From contig NZ_RHLK01000005.1 in assembly GCF_009757775.1 (NCBI RefSeq), positions 211,767 through 275,766 of the forward strand: 64,000 bases of DNA, given 5' to 3'. Shown in pieces: positions 16,725 to 24,957 of the stretch. Made by a program: the position numbers and the translations under genes. The first letter of the stretch is position 1. Each line of letters opens with the position of its first letter. The notes beneath the pieces are model-generated. The model did not search any database. It worked only from the letters and a program-made list of their open reading frames with translations, and was not told the DNA's origin. This DNA comes from Paenibacillus lutrae. Its GTDB lineage: Bacteria; Bacillota; Bacilli; Paenibacillales; NBRC-103111.

Positions 16725-17195
16725 TTATTTCACGATAATGGTTGTTTTCATCCACTCATGGGCTCCGCCGCAGTATTCGTTACAGAGCACGAGATAAGTT
16801 CCCGGCTTGTCGAATGTATGCGTCAGATGATTGATTTCTCCCGGAAGCACCATCATGTTGACATTCGTGCCCGGAATCTGGAACCCGTGAATGACATCTT
16901 TACTGGTGATTGTAAAATGAACCGTCGCCCCGGCCGGGATCTCCATATTATCCGGTGCATAACCGAAAGCGAATGCCGTCATGACGGCCTCGTATTCATT
17001 CTCGCCGACCTGCTTCAATCCAGGTTTGTCGAATGGAGCTGTCGAATCTACTTTAGCGGGATCCATGCCGTGTGAATGACCCGTTGGAGGGTCCATCCCC
17101 ATTGCAAACGCCGAAATCCCGATAACGGATAAAAAGACGACCAGCATCGCGACCCCGAATCCGATCCATATTTTCTCGAGACGATGAATGTGCAT
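16725..17195 (-). CDS. cbaB: Cytochrome c oxidase subunit II, ba3 type, with CuA
   Basis: A 156-residue protein with one N-terminal membrane helix and a periplasm-side cupredoxin domain. The CuA ligands are H103 (VIHGFQ), C138, E140, C142, H146 and M149 in LVLCNEYCGGAHEWM. It accepts electrons from cytochrome c and passes them to subunit I. A short His/Met-rich linker (GHSHGMDP) follows the helix and might bind copper (inference). It stands second in the operon, 65 nt after the small subunit. Confidence 0.93.
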   Translation of the reverse strand: MHIHRLEKIWIGFGVAMLVVFLSVIGISAFAMGMDPPTGHSHGMDPAKVDSTAPFDKPGLKQVGENEYEAVMTAFAFGYAPDNMEIPAGATVHFTITSKDVIHGFQIPGTNVNMMVLPGEINHLTHTFDKPGTYLVLCNEYCGGAHEWMKTTIIVK

Positions 17196-17260
17196 GCGAC
17201 TTCCCTCTTTTCAACAATAATGTGAACGCTCATTTAATAGTCAGCCCCTATGCGGGCTTC

Positions 17261-17434
17261 TTAATTGCGGGCCAGAAACAGCGCAAACACGCCAAACCAA
17301 GTAATCAGAATGAAAAAACCTACAATCATTACGGATGCAAAAGCACCCTTCAGTTCGGGCTCCTTACCGGTCTCCCCCTCTTTCACACGGGCTTCTGGTT
17401 TCTGTTTCCCCTTTGCAGGCATGAGCTCAGCCAT
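17261..17434 (-). CDS. Cytochrome c oxidase subunit IIa-like small membrane protein
   Basis: A 57-residue protein with a charged N-terminus (KGKQKPEARVKEGE) and one helix, KGAFASVMIVGFFILITWFG. This matches the single-helix subunit 2A that accompanies ba3 oxidases. GGGGG ends 7 nt before ATG 17434; the upstream ATG at 17458 has no ribosome site. It is the first gene of the operon, just after the Fnr-linked promoter. Confidence 0.8.
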   Translation of the reverse strand: MAELMPAKGKQKPEARVKEGETGKEPELKGAFASVMIVGFFILITWFGVFALFLARN

Positions 17435-17475
17435 CCTACATCCCCCTTTTCCAAACAAAGGTATTTACTGGCTTT

Positions 17476-17519
17476 ATCTTACTCTTGGAGCATGGGGGTC
17501 TCATGTGATTAAAATCACA
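17476..17519 (-). promoter_or_regulatory. Fnr-type box and -10 of the ba3 oxidase operon
   Basis: TGTGA-N6-TCACA (17504-17519) is a perfect palindrome matching the Bacillus Fnr consensus. A -10 TAAGAT (17476-17481, minus) puts the start near 17469, so the box is centred near -42, the class II activator position. CRP-type relatives share this site. Confidence 0.7.
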
Positions 17520-17534
17520 AATGAATGATGAAAT

Positions 17535-17551
17535 TGTAACGATTTTGTTAC
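17535..17551 (+). promoter_or_regulatory. WalR-type box upstream of the LTA-synthase-like gene
   Basis: TGTAAC-N5-TGTTAC matches the WalR (YycF) consensus TGTWAH-N5-TGTWAH at every position. Its centre is near -55 of the predicted promoter. The same bases also form an inverted repeat TGTAAC-N6-GTTACA, so another dimeric regulator is possible. Confidence 0.55.
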
Positions 17552-17582
17552 ATGGAAATCTCTTTCAGGGCCGGGACCTACA

Positions 17583-17591
17583 TGGTATAAT
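17583..17591 (+). promoter_or_regulatory. Extended -10 promoter of the LTA-synthase-like gene
   Basis: TGGTATAAT with consensus TATAAT at 17586-17591; a poor -35 (TTTCAG, 17563-17568) at 17-nt spacing. A weak -35 fits a promoter that needs an activator. Confidence 0.6.
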
Positions 17592-17646
17592 GGCATAGTT
17601 ATTCAGTTGTAAAATGTTTGTAAATTACATGAACAGGAGATTGGTA

Positions 17647-19749
17647 ATGCAGAAAGGTGTACGTATCATCAGCCGTCGGTTGCACTTATTCGTCTGGCCC
17701 GTGCTACTCGTTATTTTTATTGAATTTTTAAACCGGGGGAGTTTAACTTCGACTCTGGGATGGATCATACGCAATCCAGGCGAAATGGTGCTGAATTATG
17801 TAGTGATCTTCTGCCTTTTCCTGTTTTTCACCGCTCTGACAGGCCGCAGCCGGATTTCCTTCTGGATTATGTCCGTGTTCGTCCTGGTCGCCGGTCTTAT
17901 CAGCGGCGTGAAATTTAAAATACTCGGTGTTCCCCTGCTTCCATGGGATTTATTCCTCAGCAGCGAAACGACCGATATCGTTCAATATTTAAATGGCTTG
18001 TTTGATCTTAAAACAGTCGTCGGCATTGTCCTATTCTTTGCAGCAAGTGTAGGCCTGCTCTATTTTGTTCCTTGGACCCATGCCCGCTTCCGCTGGAAAG
18101 AGAACATTGTGCTCGGGATCCTTGCCGTACTTATCGGCGCGGGCATGTATTTGGATAAACCGTTCCCGGTTAAATCAGCCCTGAATATCTCGACGATTCC
18201 CTGGAATCAGGCGGATAACTACAAATTGAACGGTTTCATGCTATCCACCGTTCTCAACATCGAGCAGATTATTATCGACGCTCCCCAAGGCTACAGTCAG
18301 GCTAACATGGAGAATTTCATGAAGCGTGTCGAACGCCGCACGAATATCGATCCGAACGTCAAACCGAATATTATTGTCATTCTGGGTGAAGCTTTCTGGG
18401 ATCCTACACGGATGAAGAACGTAACTTTCAGTGAAGATCCGGTTCCTTTCATCCACCATTTGCAGAAGAATTACTCAAGCGGGGATATGATGTCGCCACA
18501 GTTCGGCGGCGGTACGGCGAACGTAGAGTTCGAGGTCTTATCAGGCAATACAGTCCGCTTCCTTCCGGAAGGCGCGATTGCTTACAACCAGTACATGAAC
18601 CGCCGCGTAGATTCTCTGGCGAGCATACTTGCCCGTCAAGGCTATCAGACGGCCTCGGTTAACCCGTTCCACAACTGGTTCTTTAACAGCCGGAACGTGT
18701 ATCAGAATTTCGGATTCTCGAAATTTATCTCCAGTGAATATTTCGAGGCGGAGTATAACGGTCCCTACCTTCAGGATAAGGCCGTCATGAAGAAAATCAT
18801 CGAGCAGACCGATACTTCGGCCGGACCTGATTTCGTCTTCGCCAATACGATGGAGAACCATGCGCCGTTTACACCCGACAAGTTTGCTAAGAATTCGATC
18901 AAAGTGAGCGGCGATTTCCCGGAAGACACCAAGGGAATGCTGGAATCTCTGGCTCAGGGAGTCCGTAATACCGATGAAGCGCTCAAGATGCTGGTCGAGC
19001 ACTATGAGAAGAAGGGCGAGCCTACGATCGTTGTCCTCTTCGGGGACCATCTGCCTTCGATGGGCAACAATTTTAAAGCCTACAAAGATACCGGATATTT
19101 AAGCGACAGCGATGACTCCGCAACCGTACTGAACAAAATGTACTCACTGCCGGTCGTTGTATGGAACAATTACTTGCCTGCTCACCAGGATAAACTTAAT
19201 ATCAGTTCTGCATTCCTGGGGCCCTATATTCTGGATCTGGCCAAACGTGAAGGGACACCTTATACGGATTACCTCTTCTCGTTGTCCAAGAAGCTCCCGG
19301 TGATTCCGCCCCGCAATCATTATGAACGGCTCAACATTAACGATGCGGATGTCAAGGAATACCAGATGCTCCAGTATGATATCCTGTTCGGAGAACAATA
19401 CGCATTCGGCGGATTCCGGGACAAAATCATCAATCCAAAATTCACGCTGGGATACGGCGAGATGGTTATCGATTCTGTGTCGCCTCTACACCAGAATACG
19501 GCGGGTGGAAGCGGAGAGGATTCGAGCGTGCAGCTCACAGGCAAGAACTTTGCACCGAGCAGTGTTGTTTATCTCAACGACAAAGCACTCAAAACAACCT
19601 ATGAGAACCGGCAAACCCTCAGCGCCGTTATCCCTAAAGACTTGGCATCGGATTCGGAGAAGCCTTATCACTTTGTAGTAAAAGTCATCGATTCGAAGAA
19701 CCTGCCGATCCAATCCACACCGGTTAAGCAGCTGGAATCTCTGAAATAA
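17647..19749 (+). CDS. LTA synthase family protein with C-terminal IPT/TIG-like domain
   Basis: A 700-residue membrane enzyme. Five N-terminal helices (to about residue 200) are followed by an extracellular sulfatase-fold domain. The expected active-site pieces are there: VILGEAFWD, the nucleophile threonine in GGGTANVEFEVLSG, ENHAPF and FGDHLP. The family polymerises glycerophosphate from phosphatidylglycerol or modifies cell-wall glycans. Unusually, the last 90 or so residues (IDSVSP..., VQLTGKNFAPSSVVYLN) look like an IPT/TIG immunoglobulin fold, not part of classical LtaS. AGGAG precedes ATG 17647 by 7 nt; ATG 17614 has no such site. Confidence 0.9.
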   Translation: MQKGVRIISRRLHLFVWPVLLVIFIEFLNRGSLTSTLGWIIRNPGEMVLNYVVIFCLFLFFTALTGRSRISFWIMSVFVLVAGLISGVKFKILGVPLLPWDLFLSSETTDIVQYLNGLFDLKTVVGIVLFFAASVGLLYFVPWTHARFRWKENIVLGILAVLIGAGMYLDKPFPVKSALNISTIPWNQADNYKLNGFMLSTVLNIEQIIIDAPQGYSQANMENFMKRVERRTNIDPNVKPNIIVILGEAFWDPTRMKNVTFSEDPVPFIHHLQKNYSSGDMMSPQFGGGTANVEFEVLSGNTVRFLPEGAIAYNQYMNRRVDSLASILARQGYQTASVNPFHNWFFNSRNVYQNFGFSKFISSEYFEAEYNGPYLQDKAVMKKIIEQTDTSAGPDFVFANTMENHAPFTPDKFAKNSIKVSGDFPEDTKGMLESLAQGVRNTDEALKMLVEHYEKKGEPTIVVLFGDHLPSMGNNFKAYKDTGYLSDSDDSATVLNKMYSLPVVVWNNYLPAHQDKLNISSAFLGPYILDLAKREGTPYTDYLFSLSKKLPVIPPRNHYERLNINDADVKEYQMLQYDILFGEQYAFGGFRDKIINPKFTLGYGEMVIDSVSPLHQNTAGGSGEDSSVQLTGKNFAPSSVVYLNDKALKTTYENRQTLSAVIPKDLASDSEKPYHFVVKVIDSKNLPIQSTPVKQLESLK

Positions 19750-19791
19750 TTATTCTCCTACCACGGTCCTTATGAGGGACGAGATGGATTG

Positions 19792-19843
19792 ACAAAAGAC
19801 TTGGCGCCTGCTTCTTTGAAGCAAGGCGCCAAGTCTTTTGTTG
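19792..19843 (+). terminator. Strong bidirectional terminator
   Basis: A 16-bp stem (AAAAGACTTGGCGCCT with AGGCGCCAAGTCTTTT) plus an inner GCTTC/GAAGC hairpin. T-runs on both sides serve the LTA-synthase-like gene and the convergent SMP-30 gene. Confidence 0.92.
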
Positions 19844-19897
19844 TTAAGAATCATTCCAATTTCCGATTTGAAAAGAACGAACTTCAGAGTCTGCAGG

Positions 19898-20752
19898 CTA
19901 TAAGGTTACCGCTCCGCACAGCACACGGTCACGGCCCGGAATATCCACGCGGAATGTCTCTATATTTCCGTTGTCGGCTACCGTGACATACACCGTCCGG
20001 CCGTCGCGACCTCCGAATGTAAGATTCGTACAGTTCTTCCCATGCAGCTGAATTTCTTTGAGAATCTTACCTGCCGGAGAAATTTTAACGATAGTTCCTT
20101 TGCCAAAGCGCGTGCAGTATACATTCCCTTGGGCATCACAGCGCATTCCATCCAATCCGAAATCCGGGAATTCGATGAAAAGGCGTTTGTTGCTGACCGA
20201 GCCATCCGCAGACAGGTCATACGCCCAAATACGGCGCTGTACAGATTCGTTCACATAGAGTGTCTTCTCGTCTGCTGAGACTTCAATCCCATTCGTGGTC
20301 CCCATGTTACTCTCCAGCAAGGTAACTGTTCCGTCCGGTGTGATTCTCCAGATATTGCCCGTATTATTGCCCCAGTTCGGATCACTCGCCAGTACGATAT
20401 CGGTTGCCGTAATCGCAATATCATTGGGCTGATTCATATCCGGACTGTGCCCGAGAACGGTCATCGCTTTAGTCGCCATATCAACCTTCCAGACGTTATG
20501 GTTCACATAATCCGCAATCAGCATTTCGCCGGCTCTGGTAAAACGGATCCCATTGCCGATGCTTGTTCCCGGCATGTTGAGGAATACACTGCAATCCCCC
20601 TTAGGCGTGACTCTGCCGATCGTACCTTGCTCTGCATAATTAACGGCATACAAGATACCTTGCGCGTCGCAGCCAGGCCCTTCAATTCCTGAAGTAAACC
20701 CTTGCGGCTCGGTCAAAACACGGCTTGTGAACAATTGTTCCTTATTCTCCAT
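19898..20752 (-). CDS. SMP-30/gluconolactonase family protein
   Basis: A 284-residue six-bladed propeller of the SMP-30/gluconolaconase/LRE group. Repeated blade motifs are seen: GIEGPGCDAQGILYAVN with the metal-binding glutamate, GNGIRFTRAGEMLIAD, QPNDIAITATDIVLASDPN (Asn and Asp ligands), and FGLDGMRCDAQGNVYCT. Relatives hydrolyse sugar lactones such as gluconolactone using Ca or Zn. It lies 97 nt downstream of a ROK regulator on the same strand, which fits a carbohydrate role. The substrate is unknown. Confidence 0.85.
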   Translation of the reverse strand: MENKEQLFTSRVLTEPQGFTSGIEGPGCDAQGILYAVNYAEQGTIGRVTPKGDCSVFLNMPGTSIGNGIRFTRAGEMLIADYVNHNVWKVDMATKAMTVLGHSPDMNQPNDIAITATDIVLASDPNWGNNTGNIWRITPDGTVTLLESNMGTTNGIEVSADEKTLYVNESVQRRIWAYDLSADGSVSNKRLFIEFPDFGLDGMRCDAQGNVYCTRFGKGTIVKISPAGKILKEIQLHGKNCTNLTFGGRDGRTVYVTVADNGNIETFRVDIPGRDRVLCGAVTL

Positions 20753-20849
20753 ATCGCTCGCTCTCCTTCGTATTCCCGCACCGTCTGCTGCTCTTTTTGA
20801 CCGGCAAAACTGCGGCAGCGGTTTTTATTGTAGTGGCACAGCCTTTTTG

Positions 20850-22061
20850 CTAGTGAAAAGAGAGCTGGCGTATGACGAGGCCCGCTGCGCCTATCGCCAG
20901 CGCCTCTTCACCAAAGCTTCCTTTGCTGAATAGAACTTGATAAGTCGGGTAATAATACGTCTTCTTGATAGCCGTCTGCGTTGCGGTGTAGAAGAACAAA
21001 TCGCTTGCCGCAATCAGAGGGCCGCCCAGCACGACTCTCTCGGGGTGCATCATATTCAGCAGATTCGCGAGCCCGATACCGAAATACACGGCCGCCTGGG
21101 TGATGACCTCGACTACCAGAGGATCGCCGGCAGCCAGCGCTTGGACAATTTCGCGGAAGGTGACCGCATCCGGATCACCGATACCCGACAGCGTACTGTG
21201 CCGTCCCTGCTTGAGCCGGGCCCGTGTTTCGCGCTCAATCGCATAGATTGAAGCATAGGACTCCAAGGCCCCGAAGTTGCCCTCCTGTGAGCGGGGCGAA
21301 ATCCCGTCCGTCTGAATAATCATCTGGCCGATAGAGCCCTCCATATCGACAGCGCCGTAGATAAGCTCACCCTCGCTTAACATGGATGAGCGCAGACCTA
21401 CCCCGATATGCACATACAGCATATGGCGGAAAGAACGCTTCTGCCTGGACCAGGATTCCGCGAGGAGCGCCGTATTGGCTCCGTTATCAAGGAGAACAGG
21501 AAGGTCCAGACGCCGCTCCAGCAGGGCACGGACAGGCACTTCCTGCCAGCCCGGAGCCGGGAAATAACGAGGGTTCAGGATGACACCTTCACGCCGGTCA
21601 ACCGGCCCTACCGCTCCTATGCCCATACCCAGCACTCGATCTGCCGGTATTTCGCAGCGGCTGAGCATAGCTTCCGCTTCAGCCGCGATCTCCTCCAGTA
21701 GGACATCCGGGGTCATCCGGCCGGTCATTTCCCACGTCCTGGAGTCAAGGACGTTCAAATGCATATCGGTCAACACAAGCCGGGTCAGTGTGCGCGAAAT
21801 ATCAACTCCCAGCGCACAGCCGTAATCTGCCCTTACCTGGTAGAGGACAGGCCGTCTGCCGCCGGTTGAAGGGCCGTATCCCGATTCGGCGATCAGCTCC
21901 TGTTCACAAAGCTCATCAAGTAAGCGCGTTAGCGTGCTGACCGTCAGACCGCTTTTCTCAAGAAGTTCGATCTTGGACACGGTTCCTCCCTGACGGATCA
22001 GCTCGAAAATTTCTTTTTCTTTACGGTTTCCGATACGTTCGGTAATCGGCTTATTAGCCAT
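20850..22061 (-). CDS. ROK family transcriptional regulator
   Basis: A 403-residue XylR/NagC-type regulator. An N-terminal winged helix (about 10-70, ELLEKSGLTVSTLTRLLDEL) is followed by a sugar-kinase-like ROK domain with GCALGVDISRT, GMGIGAVGPVD and DNGANTALLAES. The usual zinc-site CxCGxxGC motif of active ROK kinases is replaced by SPRSQEGNFGALESYAS, so the domain probably senses rather than phosphorylates. ATG 22061 overlaps the end of the chromate-transporter gene by 8 nt, with AGGTG upstream. It likely controls the neighbouring SMP-30 gene or itself (inference). Confidence 0.85.
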   Translation of the reverse strand: MANKPITERIGNRKEKEIFELIRQGGTVSKIELLEKSGLTVSTLTRLLDELCEQELIAESGYGPSTGGRRPVLYQVRADYGCALGVDISRTLTRLVLTDMHLNVLDSRTWEMTGRMTPDVLLEEIAAEAEAMLSRCEIPADRVLGMGIGAVGPVDRREGVILNPRYFPAPGWQEVPVRALLERRLDLPVLLDNGANTALLAESWSRQKRSFRHMLYVHIGVGLRSSMLSEGELIYGAVDMEGSIGQMIIQTDGISPRSQEGNFGALESYASIYAIERETRARLKQGRHSTLSGIGDPDAVTFREIVQALAAGDPLVVEVITQAAVYFGIGLANLLNMMHPERVVLGGPLIAASDLFFYTATQTAIKKTYYYPTYQVLFSKGSFGEEALAIGAAGLVIRQLSFH

Positions 22062-22590
22062 AAATCGCCACACCTACTAGCGCACAAAGCAGAATTACGG
22101 ACAAAGGATGCATTCGATACCGTGTCAGGCCAAGCAGAGCAAAGCCGAAGATACCAGCCGATACGGCTGTTTTCCAGGTCAACCAGTCCTGCTGGAAATA
22201 AGTGAAGCCCTGCCGCAGGGCAGCTACGACGACCATGGCCGCCACAACAGGACGCAGTCCGTAGAAAACAGACTTCACGGTACGATGCGTACGGATCCGG
22301 AAAAAGAATCGTGCCACCGCCACGATCAGCACGGAAGATGGCATGACCATGCCCAGAAGTGCTGCCGCTGCCCCGGGAAGCCCAAGCATCCAATCGCCGA
22401 TATAAATGGCGCAATTGGTAGCAAGAGGCCCCGGTGCCATGCCCGATAGAGTAACAGCGTCGGCGAACTGTTCTGCTGTCATCCAGCCTTGGCTCTCCAC
22501 TTCGTGCTCAATGGCCGGGATCATCGCGTAGCCGCCGCCGAACGAAAGAATGCCTATTTTAAGAAAGGTCCAGAATAATAGAATCAGCAT
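22054..22590 (-). CDS. chrA: Chromate transporter, short single-domain CHR protein (second of pair)
   Basis: A 178-residue membrane protein of the CHR family. It has the signature FGGGYAMIPAIEHE near the N-terminus and TLSGMAPGPLATNCAIYIG in the middle, both of which are also found in its neighbour. Single-domain CHR proteins are encoded as pairs and work together as an antiparallel unit to export chromate (established for Bacillus ChrA/B pairs). It starts 12 nt after its partner and its end overlaps the ROK gene, so all three are probably one transcript. Confidence 0.87.
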   Translation of the reverse strand: MLILLFWTFLKIGILSFGGGYAMIPAIEHEVESQGWMTAEQFADAVTLSGMAPGPLATNCAIYIGDWMLGLPGAAAALLGMVMPSSVLIVAVARFFFRIRTHRTVKSVFYGLRPVVAAMVVVAALRQGFTYFQQDWLTWKTAVSAGIFGFALLGLTRYRMHPLSVILLCALVGVAIYG

Positions 22591-22602
22591 CCCATCTTCC
22601 CC

Positions 22603-23271
22603 CTATATTCCTTCGCCGAAGTAGCCTTCGAATTCCGGATAACGCTTAGGTGAAGATGCAGTCGAATTCTCCGGCAGCGGGCGGGTCTTCGGTTCATAGC
22701 GGACCGCCATGTGCAGCCGGTTCTTCACGGCTACAAGTACAAGACCTCCAGCAACAGCCAGCAGAATAATCAGCAGAGGATGAATCCCGGTAAACAGCAG
22801 AGCTGCCGCCGCAGCGGCGAATACCGACCATGTTGCACCGTCGAACACAGAGGAGCGGATAAGCCGTATACCCGCAAACGCGATGAGTGCCAGCACGGCC
22901 ATCTGAATGCCTTCCAAAGCCGCATTAACTTTAGGATAATGCTTGAACGATGAAAAGCCAATAGTAAGAATCATTACCAGGACAAAGGCAGGCAGAATCA
23001 TTCCGCATACAGCAGCGCAAGCTCCGCCTGTTCCGCCCAGTTTATAGCCGATAAACGCGGAAGCATTTACTCCGACCCCTCCCGGCGCTGCGCCGGAGAC
23101 GGAAATCACTTCCGCAAACTCTTCTTCCGACAGCCAGTTACGCCGGTGCACGATTTCACGCTGAAGAACGGGGAGCATGGCAAACCCGCCCCCAAAAGAT
23201 ACAGGCGCAATACGTGCAAAAGAACCGAATAGGGAGATCCATAGCCTCAATCGTGGAACAAATTGTAACAT
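22603..23271 (-). CDS. chrA: Chromate transporter, short single-domain CHR protein (first of pair)
   Basis: A 222-residue partner of the preceding entry, with FGGGFAMLPVLQREIVHRR and VSGAAPGGVGVNASAFIGY. It ends in a polar tail of about 35 residues that is absent in the partner. The start is uncertain: ATG 23271 has GAGG only 3 nt away, and an in-frame TTG at 23280 has no clear ribosome site. CHR proteins export chromate and possibly sulfate. It is the first gene of the chr-chr-ROK run. Confidence 0.82.
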   Translation of the reverse strand: MLQFVPRLRLWISLFGSFARIAPVSFGGGFAMLPVLQREIVHRRNWLSEEEFAEVISVSGAAPGGVGVNASAFIGYKLGGTGGACAAVCGMILPAFVLVMILTIGFSSFKHYPKVNAALEGIQMAVLALIAFAGIRLIRSSVFDGATWSVFAAAAAALLFTGIHPLLIILLAVAGGLVLVAVKNRLHMAVRYEPKTRPLPENSTASSPKRYPEFEGYFGEGI

Positions 23272-23280
23272 ACGCCTCAA

Positions 23281-23541
23281 CTACTTTCGTGTCTGATATC
23301 TGTGCTAGTCTTAGTGTAAACCACTTTATTTCATTTTGGAATAAACACTCGTACATTTTTCGTTATGTGAGCTTGAATTTTTAAATATGTTTTCGATTAG
23401 ATAGACTTAATTAATAAAACGATAAAAAGTTGGGCCGTTTTTGAAATTTCATCAATTTTAAAACAGCGTTTATTTCCGGGTGAAATAATAGGATTTTTAC
23501 CTTTTTTTCGACAAAAACACACCCAAATTTCCAAGTTGTTT
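23281..23541. other. AT-rich divergent gap between chrA and the GDPD gene
   Basis: No gene or clear repeat. A TTTACA-like -35 for chrA may exist near 23310, but no convincing -10 follows. The GDPD promoter candidate is at 23542-23566. Confidence 0.4.
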
Positions 23542-23566
23542 GTTTCATGCCAAGTCAGCCGGGTAA
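23542..23566 (+). promoter_or_regulatory. Sigma-B-like promoter of the GDPD gene
   Basis: GTTTCA, 13 nt, GGGTAA, close to the sigma-B consensus GTTTAA-N12-15-GGGTAT. It lies about 95 nt before the start codon. Sporulation sigma-F recognises similar hexamers. Confidence 0.5.
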
Positions 23567-23660
23567 ATAAAAGATGTTTCAGCAGGCCAAACTGACTACT
23601 AATCCAAGCCGGTTATTCCCCGGGAAATTCCGGCCCACTACCATCAAGGAGGTTGATTAA

Positions 23661-24551
23661 GTGAAGAAGCTATTAACAGGAGTTCTGTCCGTTGCGATCA
23701 TGTTGTCACTGTTGCCGGTACAAGCTTCAGCTGAAGAGGCTAAGCAACCTTGGACGAATGAGACCCTTATCGCGCACGGTCTAGGCAGCATATATGGACA
23801 GACGCTAACGAATTCATACGAAGCATTTCTCGTCAATTACAACAAGGGGTACCGCGTATTTGAGGCGGATCTGATTCTGACAGCCGATAATGAGCTTGCG
23901 GCCCGTCATGATTGGTACCCATACTTGTCCGAAAGATTGCAGCCGACACTGCCCGAACATTTGAAGAATGGCCCGATTACGCTGGCTGAATTTAAAAAAC
24001 ATAAAATTTTGAAAGCCTATAAGCCTTTGGATCTGGATGGAATATTGGAAATTCTTGTAGAATATCCGGATGTTTATTTTGTAACCGATACGAAAAGTGA
24101 AGATCCTGCCGTATATAAAAAACAATTTGAGCTTATTGTCAAAAAAGCAAAAGCGATCGATCCGGCCCTCTTGGATCGTATCGTACCCGAATTGTTTGAA
24201 ATCGACATGATCAAAGACGTGAAGCAAATTCACGATTTCCCTAACTACCTGTTTTCTATCTATATGACCGGCTATACCGAGAAAGAAACGATTGCTCTAG
24301 TCAAGAAGCATAATATCAAAGCGGTTGCGATGCCGGTTGAAAGAGCTACCGCTTCCATGATTAGCGGGCTGAACAAACTGGGTGTACCGACTTACGTTCA
24401 TACCGTGAACGATCCCTATCAAGTCAAACGCCTGCAGCAAATTGGTGTACACGGATTTTATTCCGACTATATTGACTATTCGACACCTATGGCCCCTAAA
24501 CTCGCCAATGCGGGGAGCCGGTTAGGCGGTAATGTAGCCGCAGCGCGTTAA
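23661..24551 (+). CDS. Secreted glycerophosphodiester phosphodiesterase-like protein
   Basis: A 296-residue exported protein with a signal peptide cleaved near VQASA-EE (residue 25) and a GDPD TIM barrel. The active-site pieces deviate from the classic HRG/ENT set: AHGLGSIYG and TNSYEAF, but FEADL (E-x-D metal ligands) and RHDW are kept, as in a GDPD/PI-PLC-like subgroup. It probably hydrolyses glycerophosphodiesters, possibly from teichoic acid or lipids, outside the membrane (inference). GTG 23661 follows GGAGGT by 7 nt. A sigma-B-like promoter precedes it and a heptamer array follows. Confidence 0.85.
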   Translation: MKKLLTGVLSVAIMLSLLPVQASAEEAKQPWTNETLIAHGLGSIYGQTLTNSYEAFLVNYNKGYRVFEADLILTADNELAARHDWYPYLSERLQPTLPEHLKNGPITLAEFKKHKILKAYKPLDLDGILEILVEYPDVYFVTDTKSEDPAVYKKQFELIVKKAKAIDPALLDRIVPELFEIDMIKDVKQIHDFPNYLFSIYMTGYTEKETIALVKKHNIKAVAMPVERATASMISGLNKLGVPTYVHTVNDPYQVKRLQQIGVHGFYSDYIDYSTPMAPKLANAGSRLGGNVAAAR

Positions 24552-24613
24552 TTTGCAGAGTGGAGTGGACAGCAAGCGTCAGCTGGCAGAACACACTGCT
24601 TCTCCCGATACTT

Positions 24614-24774
24614 AGATAGCAGTTACTAGCTACTGGATACCATATACCCGATTATAGATACGGGATACAGGCTACAAGATACTAGCTACCGGATATCGGA
24701 TATCGGATATCGAATATCAAGTACCGAGTACCGAGTATCGAGTATCGAGTATCGAGTATCGAGTATCGAGTATC
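24614..24774. repeat. Heptanucleotide tandem array, 23 units
   Basis: The 161 bases divide without a gap into 23 seven-base units of consensus RGNTAYC. The last six are identical (GAGTATC, 24733-24774), before them come GGATATC three times and GAATATC, and units get more divergent toward 24614. The phase never slips. Translation in any frame gives no sensible protein and stops occur upstream, so it is non-coding, between the GDPD gene and its terminator. Confidence 0.9.
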
Positions 24775-24803
24775 GACCCATTGTCTTCCGGTAAAGAACA
24801 AGC

Positions 24804-24845
24804 AAAAAGGTGCACTCCTATTTAATAGGAGTGCACCTTTTTATT
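24804..24845 (+). terminator. Terminator downstream of GDPD and heptamer array
   Basis: A perfect 18-bp stem (24804-24821 with 24825-24842) around TTA, with terminal A and T runs making it active on both strands. It is 250 nt past the GDPD stop, so the array would be in the 3' untranslated RNA. Confidence 0.9.
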
Positions 24846-24905
24846 CCCACTTATTATAAATTGCTTCAACGGTCAAGACCGATGCAGTAACAGGTGTACA
24901 AACAA

Positions 24906-24932
24906 CCAAAAACCGAATCCTTTCGGATTCGG
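24906..24932 (-). terminator. Terminator of csbD
   Basis: CCGAATCC/GGATTCGG stem around TTTC, followed on minus by TTTTTGG, 25 nt after the csbD stop. Confidence 0.88.
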
Positions 24933-24957
24933 CCTTCTATATATAAACCTGATGGCA

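Noticed and set aside
24614..24774. CRISPR array or coding heptad repeat
   Set aside because: Units are 7 bases with no spacers, so not CRISPR; stops and lack of frame with a start exclude a coding repeat.
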